Shown here one piece after another: positions 5,147 to 11,387 of a stretch of 14,648 nt of DNA (position 1 is its first letter; the number at the start of each line of letters is the position of its first letter). The DNA comes from GCA-2688105 sp964499445. GTDB taxonomy: Bacteria > Chloroflexota > Dehalococcoidia > Dehalococcoidales > GCA-2688105. The stretch spans positions 1 to 14,648 of the forward strand of contig CAZCLE010000025.1 of the NCBI GenBank assembly GCA_964499445.1, written 5' to 3'. Both the position numbers and the translations under genes were made by a program. Below the pieces are notes generated by a model that saw nothing but the letters and a program-made list of their open reading frames with translations, did no database searches and had not been told where the DNA came from.

Positions 5147-8086
5147 CTACCACCTGAGTGGTTTCTGCCAGACCTCTTTCAATTCACTAAGCGGAGCAGC
5201 TATTAACTTCCTGCCGCCCGAACCATATACCTCAAGCACCTCTGAACCGGTAACCTGACCAATATCAGCCAGGCTAATGCCAGCCATTATCTCTTCAAAC
5301 CCATCTTTGCACTCTGGCACCACTTCAACCAGGAACCGGGTATTTGACTCCGAGAAAAGGATAAAATCATCTCTGCCTATAGGCTCACCAAGAGGCACCG
5401 CCGGCAAGGAAATTTTTGCCCCCAATCCCCCGGCAAACGCCATCTCGGCAATGGCGACACCGATGCCGCCCTCACTACAGTCGTGACAGGCTTTAACCAA
5501 GCGCTTTTCTGTAGCCAGGCTCAACCTATCCATCAGCTTTTTCCCCCGGTGCGGATTCACCTTGGGCACATTGTTACCGGTAAAACCGTGAAGCTTAAAA
5601 TATTCCGACCCTCCCAGCTCGTTCTGAGTCGTGCCCACGATGTAAATCAGGTCGCCGGCTTCCTTTAAATCCATGGATACGGCGCGGTTCACGTCTCCCA
5701 TAACACTGATGGCAGAGATGAGCAGGGTATGGGGTATGGAGATAATCTTGCCTTCATACTCAAACTCATTGTAGAGGCTATCCTTACCCGAAATAAACGG
5801 GGTCTCATAGACAAGTGCCATATCGTAACATGCCCGGGCGGCCCGGACTAGAGCCCCGAGTATGTCAGGCTGCTGGACATCACCCCAGCAAAAATTATCC
5901 AGTAAAGCTACCCGTTGCAGATTACCCCCCACGGCTATAATCTGCCGCAACGCCTCATCAATAGCTGATGCCGCCATCCAGTAAGCGTCTATTTCCCCAT
6001 ATCTGGGATTGATGCCGTTGGCGACAACTACCCCCCTATCCGAGTCTAAAACCGGTCGGATAATAGCCGCATCGCCCGGTCCATCGTTATTCTTACCCAC
6101 CAGAGGCTTGAGAACACTAGCCCCCTGCACCTCATGGTCATACTGGCGTATTACCCATTCCTTGCTGCATATATTCCACGAGCCAAGAATTTTATGTAAA
6201 GCTTCAGCTAAATCCGGCGGTTGGGCAAAGTCAGGCTCCTTATGCTGTGGCAGCTTCCATACTGCCTCCCTCTCTACCTGCGGTCGACCCTGGTGTAAAA
6301 ATTCCATATCCAGGTCGCAGACCAGGTTCCCCTCATAAAGAAGCTGAAGTCGTCGGTCGTCGGTAAACTCACCAATTACCGCCGCCTCCACATCTTCGCT
6401 GGCAAAAAGACTCAGTAGCTCGTCAACGCAGTCCGGTGGGGTAGCCAGCACCATCCGCTCTTGAGATTCAGATACCCATATTTCACTATAGGCAAGACCG
6501 GCATATTTTAGCGGAACCCTGTCCAGGTCAACCCGCACCCCGGTTTCAGCAGCCATTTCGCCCACGGCTGAGGAAAGACCGCCGCCACCGCAGTCAGTTA
6601 TCCGACAGTATAGTCCGCGGTCTCGGGCTTGAAGCAGAACATCAATAAGCTTCTTCTCCACGATGGGATTGCCAATCTGGACTGAGCTATAGGAAGCCAG
6701 GGCTGATTCCTCGGTAAGCTGTTCCGAGGCAAAGGTTACCCCGTGTATGCCATCGCGCCCGGTCCTACCCCCCACCACTACCACCAAATCGCCAGCCTGC
6801 TGCCTCCCCCGGCGGGAAAGTTCCTTGGGCAATAGACCTAATGTCCCACAAAAGACAAGGGGATTAGCCATATACCGTTCATCAAAGAGTATGGCGCCGT
6901 TAAGGGTAGGTATCCCCAGGCGATTGGCGTAGTCAGCCACACCAGCCCTAACCCCCTTAAAAATACGGCGCGGATGTAACACCCCCTTGGGCAGCTTTTC
7001 ATACGGGTAATCGGGGGGACCGAAACAGAATACGTCTGTGTTCAATATCGGTTTGGCACCTAACCCGGTGCCCAGCGGGTCGCGAACCACCCCACCTATC
7101 CCCGTTGAAGCTCCCCCATAGGGCTCAACCGCCGACGGATGATTGTGGGTCTCAACCTTAAAACACAATGCAGAACGACCATCAAAATCAATCACCCCGG
7201 CATTATCCTCAAAGACGGAAAGGCACCACGGCTTCCCCAGCTCCTCGGTCACCTTCATAATCGTGCTTTTGAGCAGGTTATCGATGGTTGCCCCGCCCAG
7301 GGAGATTTTGCTTTTAAATGTCTTGTGGACACAGTGCTCAGACCAGGTTTGCGCCAGCGTCTCCAGCTCGGCATCGATGGGGTTTCGCTCCTGCTTGCGG
7401 AAGTAGGCTCTAATCGCCTGAAGCTCTTCATCAGAAAAGCCGAATTGCTGCCTCACTTCCCCAAGTCCGGCATCGTCTAACTCCAGAAGAGCCACTCGTT
7501 TCAGCCTAAAACTATACTGAGGATTATCCGGAAACCACACTTCTTCCGGGGTAACTACATGCTGGATAATCGGGTTTACCAGTAGCTTACTGCATATAGC
7601 TTCTAGCTGAAGTTCATCCGGCTGCCCTTCAATAAGGTACCGTCGGGCGGTCTTAACCGCCCTTACTCCCTCTACCCCCAAATCCTGAAGCGCTTTCATT
7701 ACCGTACCCTCAACCGGGTCGGTAACACCAGCATTGTAAGCAACCTCAATAGTATGAACTGGCTTAGCAACCTCACCCCCTTTATCCCCCTCTCCTTGAT
7801 AAGGAGAGGGGGGAAGATTGTTTTTGGAGGGGCTTCGCCCCTCCAAACCTCCCCTAATATCGGTTGAGGGGGTAAAAAGCTGGTATTCCTGAGTTACCGC
7901 GTCAGCCAGGAGGCGCCGACAAACCATATCCAGCTTATCGGGCGTCAAATCCGCATCCAGCCAGTATATATCCACCACATAGACATTGGAGACCGTGGTT
8001 ATGCCCAGGTCGTGGATATCCTTAACCAGACCAAGTCCCCTGGCATCCGGCAGGCGGCTCTTAAGACTAACTTCTACTCTATACAT
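5147..8086 (-). CDS. purL: PurS-PurS-PurL fusion: phosphoribosylformylglycinamidine synthase
   Basis: This 979-residue cytoplasmic enzyme makes FGAM from FGAR, ATP and the ammonia delivered by PurQ. Residues 1-72 (MYRVEVSLKSRLPDARG onward) and about 108-185 (HTIEVAYNAGVTDPVEGTVM onward) are two PurS-like domains, separated by a low-complexity linker (about 76-107) that comes from a dispersed repeat. The rest is the PurL catalytic part with its duplicated AIR-synthase-like folds: QTWSEHC (to Cys252), VETHNHPSAVEPYGGASTG (about 311-329), GIHGVTFASEQ, TDCGGGGLSSAVGE, GKDSLYNE and CHDCSEGGIGVAIAEMA. A plain PurL with separate PurS would be about 740 residues, so the extra length is the two PurS units plus linker. 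There is no glutaminase domain, consistent with the adjacent purQ. The ATG follows AAGGGTG. Confidence 0.96.
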   Translation of the reverse strand: MYRVEVSLKSRLPDARGLGLVKDIHDLGITTVSNVYVVDIYWLDADLTPDKLDMVCRRLLADAVTQEYQLFTPSTDIRGGLEGRSPSKNNLPPSPYQGEGDKGGEVAKPVHTIEVAYNAGVTDPVEGTVMKALQDLGVEGVRAVKTARRYLIEGQPDELQLEAICSKLLVNPIIQHVVTPEEVWFPDNPQYSFRLKRVALLELDDAGLGEVRQQFGFSDEELQAIRAYFRKQERNPIDAELETLAQTWSEHCVHKTFKSKISLGGATIDNLLKSTIMKVTEELGKPWCLSVFEDNAGVIDFDGRSALCFKVETHNHPSAVEPYGGASTGIGGVVRDPLGTGLGAKPILNTDVFCFGPPDYPYEKLPKGVLHPRRIFKGVRAGVADYANRLGIPTLNGAILFDERYMANPLVFCGTLGLLPKELSRRGRQQAGDLVVVVGGRTGRDGIHGVTFASEQLTEESALASYSSVQIGNPIVEKKLIDVLLQARDRGLYCRITDCGGGGLSSAVGEMAAETGVRVDLDRVPLKYAGLAYSEIWVSESQERMVLATPPDCVDELLSLFASEDVEAAVIGEFTDDRRLQLLYEGNLVCDLDMEFLHQGRPQVEREAVWKLPQHKEPDFAQPPDLAEALHKILGSWNICSKEWVIRQYDHEVQGASVLKPLVGKNNDGPGDAAIIRPVLDSDRGVVVANGINPRYGEIDAYWMAASAIDEALRQIIAVGGNLQRVALLDNFCWGDVQQPDILGALVRAARACYDMALVYETPFISGKDSLYNEFEYEGKIISIPHTLLISAISVMGDVNRAVSMDLKEAGDLIYIVGTTQNELGGSEYFKLHGFTGNNVPKVNPHRGKKLMDRLSLATEKRLVKACHDCSEGGIGVAIAEMAFAGGLGAKISLPAVPLGEPIGRDDFILFSESNTRFLVEVVPECKDGFEEIMAGISLADIGQVTGSEVLEVYGSGGRKLIAAPLSELKEVWQKPLRW
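7771..7857 (-). repeat. Two-hairpin dispersed repeat inside purL
   Basis: Hairpin A has 12-bp perfect arms (CCCCCTCTCCTT, 7786-7797, and AAGGAGAGGGGG, 7801-7812) with a 3-base loop. Hairpin B has 11-bp perfect arms (TTTGGAGGGGC, 7823-7833, and GCCCCTCCAAA, 7837-7847) with a 3-base loop. Both lie within purL and are translated without breaking the frame, giving a linker containing NNLPPSPYQGEGDKGGE. A diverged copy in the opposite orientation is at 8140-8210. The outer boundaries are approximate. Confidence 0.8.
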
Positions 8087-8139
8087 TGCCTAACACCCTT
8101 ATACCGGGACAAATAAGACACCATATTCAAGCTATTTAT

Positions 8140-8210
8140 TTAAGGGTAGTTTGCAGGAGCCAAGCCCCTCCCCAAATAATCCCCTCTCCTTTTAAGGAGA
8201 AGGGGATAGG
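8140..8210 (+). repeat. Second copy of the two-hairpin repeat, upstream of purL
   Basis: Bases 8140-8171 match the reverse complement of 7826-7857 (hairpin B of the purL copy) at 26 of 32 positions. Hairpin A follows: CCCCTCTCCTT (8181-8191) pairs with AAGGAGAAGGGG (8194-8205) with one bulged base. The order is B then A, so the copy is inverted relative to the purL copy. It lies between yqeY and purL. On the minus strand hairpin A is followed by ATTATTT and might weakly terminate yqeY transcripts. Confidence 0.75.
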
Positions 8211-8240
8211 TAATCAATATCTACTTACCGCAGAAAGAGG

Positions 8241-8269
8241 AAAAATTCAGGTTGCCGGTTCTAACCCGG
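8241..8269 (-). terminator. Weak terminator-like structure after yqeY
   Basis: Just past the yqeY stop, on the minus strand, CCGG (8269-8266) can pair with CCGG (8258-8255) around a 7-base loop, and a run of five T (8245-8241) follows nine bases later. The stem is short and the T-run distant, so this is tentative. Confidence 0.25.
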
Positions 8270-8272
8270 TGA

Positions 8273-8725
8273 TTATGAAGCCAGCAGTTCAGTTACTACA
8301 GCGTTTATCTCCCGCCCATCGGCTCTCCCTTTAAGATGAGCCATAAGCTTGGGCATAACTTTTCCCTTATCGGCCGGTCCTTGTGCCCCCACTTCCTCGA
8401 TAATCCGGCGAGCTTCGGTCATAATCTCCTCACGGGTCATCTGCTGAGGTAGATACCCCTGAAGGATAGCTAACTCCGCTTCTTCCTGAGCCACCAGGTC
8501 CTGGCGATTTCCTTGCCTGAAGGCCTCAATGCTCTCATGACGCTGCCTGACCTCCTTGGCGATAATGCCAAGGATATCTCCATCATCTAAATCCGCCTGC
8601 CGAGCGATTTCAGCATTTTTAATGGCTGCCATCGCCAATCTGATAACCAAACCCCTTACCTTATCCCTCTCCCTCATCGCCTGCTTAAGGTCATCCACCA
8701 GCTTTTGCTTTAAAACTGCGTCCAT
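8273..8725 (-). CDS. yqeY: GatB/YqeY domain protein
   Basis: This 150-residue protein matches the small YqeY family, which resembles the tRNA-binding C-terminal domain of the GatB amidotransferase subunit. Visible family features are the N-terminal helix with LKQKLVDDLKQAMRERDKVR, the central IIAKEVRQRHESIEAF, LQGYLPQQMTREEI, and the ending DKGKVMPKLMAHLKGRADGREIN. Its biochemical role is not established; tRNA binding is inferred from the fold. The gene starts 30 bases downstream of rpsU, an arrangement widely conserved in bacteria. The ATG at 8725 is preceded by GGTGGG at suitable spacing, and the length is normal for the family. Confidence 0.92.
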   Translation of the reverse strand: MDAVLKQKLVDDLKQAMRERDKVRGLVIRLAMAAIKNAEIARQADLDDGDILGIIAKEVRQRHESIEAFRQGNRQDLVAQEEAELAILQGYLPQQMTREEIMTEARRIIEEVGAQGPADKGKVMPKLMAHLKGRADGREINAVVTELLAS

Positions 8726-8755
8726 TTTTAACCCACCATTTTTAGATAATGTTGG

Positions 8756-8953
8756 CTAACCTTTGATTATTCTCGCTGCTCTAGCTGTCCTGCGTCGCTT
8801 AGTCGCCGCCTTCCGCTTACGCTTAACGCTGGGCTTCTCGAAGTGTCCCCGACGGCGTACCTCAGACAGGATACCGGCCTGCTGTACCCTTTTGCTAAAC
8901 CGCCTGAGCAAACTCTCAAAGCTCTCCCTATCTCCGGCTTTTACATCAGTCAC
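8756..8953 (-). CDS. rpsU: 30S ribosomal protein S21
   Basis: This 65-residue protein has the S21 pattern: a short acidic start (VKAGDRESFESLLRRFSKRV), then QQAGILSEVRRRGHFEKPS, then a very basic tail (KRKRKAATKRRRTARAA). S21 binds the small-subunit platform near the 3' end of 16S rRNA and helps initiation. The start is a GTG at 8953 because an in-frame TGA lies three codons upstream. The ribosome binding site GAGGGAGG is about ten bases upstream. The gene leads the rpsU-yqeY pair and probably shares its transcript. Confidence 0.95.
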   Translation of the reverse strand: MTDVKAGDRESFESLLRRFSKRVQQAGILSEVRRRGHFEKPSVKRKRKAATKRRRTARAARIIKG

Positions 8954-9018
8954 ATAGCATCAGCCTCCCTCTTGAAACCTGACCTACAATATTTCTAGTT
9001 TGGTTGTTTATTACCATC

Positions 9019-10362
9019 CTAACGTCCATTTCTCCTTAATATCTCACGAGCCGCCACTACCCCCGAAGCTGATGCCTGAATTAAACCACGACTAACACCA
9101 GCTCCATCACCAACAGCAAACATGTTACTCATCTCAGTCTCCAGGTTGGGGCTAAGCTGAGGTCGCCAGGAATAGAATTTGACCTCAATCCCATAAAGCA
9201 AGGTGTGGGGTGAAGCCACGCCCGGAGCCAGCTTATCCATTGCCTGAAGCATCTCCATAAGCCCGGTAAGGTGACGATAGGGAAGGACAAAACTAAGGTC
9301 ACCAGGGGTAGCCTCCTTCAAGGTAGGCTGGACTAAGCCCCGCTTAATCCGGGTTGGGGTAGAACGCTGACCCTTCATCAGGTCACCCAGGCGCTGCACC
9401 AGAACTCCACCACTAAGGATATTAGCCAGCCTAGCCAGATACTTACCATAGGCAATAGGCTCCCGAAACGGCTCAGTAAAGGTTGTATTTACTAACAGAG
9501 CAAAATTGGTGTTGCCACTCTTACGATCGGCATAGCTGTGTCCGTTAACCGTGATTACCGGGTCACTACCCCCGGTAGACTCCATAATGACCTCACCCCC
9601 CGGACACATGCAGAAGGTCCTAATCCGGTCATCAAAACTCTTGGACAGGAACTCCAATTTTGCCTCATATAACACATTGGTCAATTCCGCCATCACCTCC
9701 TCTGGCACCTCAACCCTAACCCCGACATCAATAGGGTTACCATGCAGGGTCAGGTTAAGTTGGTTAGCTTCCTTAGCCAACCAATCCACCCCTTCCCTGC
9801 CCGGCGCCAGAATCAGATAACGGCAGTCAAACCTGTCCCCGGCTTCGGTTTCAATCCCCCTGACCTCACCATTATTAACCATGATATTTGTCGCCTTCAC
9901 CTCAAGCTGAAGTTCCAGGCGTGAAAGGAGGTAATCCCGCACCGCCTTAAGTACCATGCGGCAGCGCTCAGTGCCCAAGTGCCGCAGAGGCACCGGCACC
10001 AGACGCAGTCCCGCCCGACAAGCCTTGCGGCGCAACTCATCAACCTCGTCCCCAACCCCGTAGAGCTTATCTGAAGCGCCAAACCTGAGGTATATGCCGT
10101 CAACATACTTAATCAGGGCTTCAGTATCATTCTCCCCGATATAATCCTTGAGCCGACCTCCTATCTCTGCGGTTAGTGTCAGCTTACCATCGCTAAAAGC
10201 ACCGGCTCCACCCAGACCGCAAACCAGATTGCTGCGCTCATCAATATCCTTACCCTTCTCTATCAGCAATATATTCAGGTCGGTTACCTGGGAGAGCTCT
10301 AAAGCAGCAAAGATGCCTGCCGGACCGCCACCAACAATGATAACATCGTATTTCTTGGCCAT
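9019..10362 (-). CDS. FAD-dependent dehydrogenase (COG2509 type)
   Basis: From the ATG at 10362 the product is 447 residues, starting MAKKYDVIIVGGGPAG. The GGGPAG dinucleotide-binding turn (11-16) and Glu35 ending the second strand define an N-terminal Rossmann fold for FAD. The motif GLGGAGAFSDGKLTL follows. The C-terminal NMFAVGDGAGVSRGLIQASASG is the second FAD-contacting segment typical of this group of uncharacterised flavoprotein dehydrogenases. Substrate and electron partner are unknown. The frame stays open upstream to 10494, but that extension would read through a dispersed repeat and the gene's own promoter (10379-10407), so I place the start at 10362. The predicted 5' leader is only about ten bases. 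The gene lies 65 bases upstream of rpsU on the same strand. Confidence 0.88.
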   Translation of the reverse strand: MAKKYDVIIVGGGPAGIFAALELSQVTDLNILLIEKGKDIDERSNLVCGLGGAGAFSDGKLTLTAEIGGRLKDYIGENDTEALIKYVDGIYLRFGASDKLYGVGDEVDELRRKACRAGLRLVPVPLRHLGTERCRMVLKAVRDYLLSRLELQLEVKATNIMVNNGEVRGIETEAGDRFDCRYLILAPGREGVDWLAKEANQLNLTLHGNPIDVGVRVEVPEEVMAELTNVLYEAKLEFLSKSFDDRIRTFCMCPGGEVIMESTGGSDPVITVNGHSYADRKSGNTNFALLVNTTFTEPFREPIAYGKYLARLANILSGGVLVQRLGDLMKGQRSTPTRIKRGLVQPTLKEATPGDLSFVLPYRHLTGLMEMLQAMDKLAPGVASPHTLLYGIEVKFYSWRPQLSPNLETEMSNMFAVGDGAGVSRGLIQASASGVVAAREILRRNGR

Positions 10363-10378
10363 CTTTTTCAACAGTGCT

Positions 10379-10407
10379 ATTGTATAACCCCTAGCTTTAG
10401 CCGTCAA
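10379..10407 (-). promoter_or_regulatory. Sigma70-type promoter of the FAD dehydrogenase
   Basis: On the minus strand TTGACG (10407-10402) and TACAAT (10384-10379) are 17 bp apart, each 5 of 6 matches to consensus. Predicted transcription start is near 10372, about ten bases before the ATG at 10362. This supports the short form of the protein. Confidence 0.65.
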
Positions 10408-10453
10408 GGGAGCATTCTCGTCCGTATGATTAGTGACACATCTCCTTCTCCGT

Positions 10454-10485
10454 TTGTCATTGCGAGCCGAAGGCGTGGCAATCCC
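10454..10485. repeat. Dispersed palindromic repeat (TCATTGCGAGCC type)
   Basis: The stretch TTGTCATTGCGAGCC followed by GAAGGCGTGGCAATCCC is an imperfect palindrome: ATTGC (10460-10464) pairs with GCAAT (10478-10482), and GCC pairs with GGC around GAA. Elements of this wording recur in many bacterial genomes, and their reverse-strand translation, as here, reads GIATPSARNDK, a frequent cause of false N-terminal extensions. It lies between the two divergent promoters of this gap. Confidence 0.65.
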
Positions 10486-10501
10486 ACCCCCCATTGAGGG
10501 T

Positions 10502-10530
10502 TTGACATTTATTGTGGGATGTAATACACT
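10502..10530 (+). promoter_or_regulatory. Sigma70-type promoter of the small ribbon-helix-helix gene
   Basis: TTGACA (10502-10507) is a perfect -35. TACACT (10525-10530), 17 bp downstream, matches -10 consensus at 4 of 6. The start codon at 10584 lies about 50 bases downstream. AATACACT near the -10 and AGTGTGTAA (10551-10559) form a loose inverted repeat that could be an operator; this is weak. Confidence 0.55.
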
Positions 10531-10583
10531 TCCACCACTACACGCAACGACAGTGTGTAATTCATTTGTGTGAGGTGATTGTT

Positions 10584-10724
10584 ATGCCAGAAGTTCGTTG
10601 TTCTCTACCCAAGCAGTTGCACAGGCAACTTAAAGAGCAAGCCGCCCATGAGGGCCTGTATCTCAAGGTGCTAATCGCTAAAATTCTCCAAGAGCACGTC
10701 AAAAACCAAAAAGAGCACCGGTAG
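10584..10724 (+). CDS. Small ribbon-helix-helix-like protein
   Basis: This 46-residue basic protein starts MPEVRCSLPKQLHRQLKEQA and continues AHEGLYLKVLIAKILQEHV. A short strand followed by P-x-x-L-H-x-x-L-K and two helices is the pattern of CopG/Arc-type ribbon-helix-helix DNA-binding proteins, often antitoxins or autorepressors. The ATG follows GAGGTGATTGTT, a good ribosome binding site. A TTG start at 10512 in the same frame would place the start between the -35 and -10 elements and is rejected. No toxin gene is adjacent. The stop codon lies inside a 13-bp inverted repeat. Confidence 0.65.
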   Translation: MPEVRCSLPKQLHRQLKEQAAHEGLYLKVLIAKILQEHVKNQKEHR

Positions 10725-10775
10725 AGAAAATACCCCCTGAAATTTTAGCGAAATCTTAACCCTATTTTCTCTACC
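10720..10775. repeat. 13-bp perfect inverted repeat at the end of the small gene
   Basis: GGTAGAGAAAATA (10720-10732) and TATTTTCTCTACC (10763-10775) are exact reverse complements separated by 30 bases. The left arm includes the stop codon (TAG, 10722-10724) of the ribbon-helix-helix gene. There is no T-run after the right arm. It may be an mRNA 3' stem or a protein-binding site. Confidence 0.55.
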
Positions 10776-10850
10776 TATTTAATTTCAGCAGGCTAATATG
10801 GAAGTAGATACAAACTTAAATAAGGGTTGGCTTTTACCAGTTGGCAAAGC

Positions 10851-10906
10851 ATTGTTGTATAATATTTTTATACTTAAGTACCATAAAAATTATACTGTTG
10901 TACTAT
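10851..10906 (+). promoter_or_regulatory. AT-rich control region of the XRE-led operon
   Basis: An imperfect palindrome spans 10857-10895: GTATAAT at the left end mirrors ATTATAC at the right end, ATTTTTAT (864-871 of this block, i.e. 10864-10871) mirrors ATAAAAAT (10883-10890), and CTTAAG is near the centre. A direct repeat straddles it: ATTGTTGTATAAT (10851-10863) and ACTGTTGTACTAT (10894-10906), 11 of 13 identical and 43 bases apart, about four helical turns. TATAAT at 10858-10863 could be a -10 box, but no -35 at proper spacing is clear. An operator bound by the downstream XRE protein is my inference. The rest of the gap (10776-10979) is AT-rich with nothing else I can name. Confidence 0.4.
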
Positions 10907-10979
10907 TGCCATCTGTCAGGGCTAATATTAAAATACACTTATAAATACTTCTACTAGTATGTAAGGTTAATTGGTTATA

Positions 10980-11387
10980 ATGGCTATGAACGACGACAGC
11001 AAGAATACTCTAGGCAAGATAATCAAACGGCAAAGGCTGGCGATACCGATGACACTACAGGAGCTTACCGCAATGTCAGGTATATCTCCATCACACCTGG
11101 GTCGCATAGAGAGGGGTGAGCGTTTTCCCTCAGCCCGTATCCTGCACAAAATCGCCAAGCCTCTAGACTTTGAGGAGCGTGAGCTATTTACCCTGGCTGG
11201 CTACCTGCCTCCCCAGCCTCCCAGCCTAGCCGAGGAGAGTCCGGGCTATATTGGTAGCCGGGTTGACCCTTATGTCGCCAAGGTATTAGCCCAGGAGCCG
11301 GTTGAGACCCAGCGGGCGGTTATCGGAATCCTTACTATCTTAAAGAGTATTGCTAAGGGTATGACTGAGGAGCAAAGAGGTAAGTAA
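10980..11387 (+). CDS. XRE-family helix-turn-helix regulator
   Basis: This 135-residue protein has a Cro/C1-type helix-turn-helix at about residues 11-74: LGKIIKRQRLAIPMTLQELT, then the recognition region SGISPSHLGRIERGERFP, then a last helix with ERELFTLAGYLPP. The 60-residue tail (EESPGYIGSRVDPYVAKVL and QRAVIGILTILKSIAKGM) is probably a dimerisation helix region. I chose ATG at 10980; an ATG at 10986 and a TTG at 10971 (four bases after AAGG) are alternatives. The stop TAA overlaps by one base the ATG of the next gene (TAATG), so the regulator and the secreted-protein operon are translationally coupled. It probably represses or activates its own operon. Confidence 0.85.
   Translation: MAMNDDSKNTLGKIIKRQRLAIPMTLQELTAMSGISPSHLGRIERGERFPSARILHKIAKPLDFEERELFTLAGYLPPQPPSLAEESPGYIGSRVDPYVAKVLAQEPVETQRAVIGILTILKSIAKGMTEEQRGK

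Noticed and set aside
7786..7847. Hairpins in purL as transcription terminators
   Set aside because: They lie early in the coding region of an intact essential gene on the transcribed strand; the T-rich stretch between them is on the plus strand, so termination of purL is not supported.
8251..8270. T-arm-like sequence (CCGGTTCTAACCCGG) suggesting a tRNA or attachment site
   Set aside because: No acceptor, D or anticodon arm can be found around it, so it is only a small palindrome after yqeY.
10363..10494. N-terminal extension of the FAD dehydrogenase
   Set aside because: It translates a dispersed repeat (GIATPSARNDK) and the gene's own promoter; the family starts at the Rossmann strand MAKKYDVIIVGGG.
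10512..10583. Upstream TTG start for the ribbon-helix-helix protein
   Set aside because: It lies between the -35 and -10 of the predicted promoter, and the extra residues (HFHHYTQRQC) look non-coding, whereas ATG at 10584 has a good ribosome binding site.
10851..10906. CRISPR-like repeat pair
   Set aside because: Only two 13-base copies with an AT-rich palindromic spacer and no cas genes; better explained as regulatory DNA.
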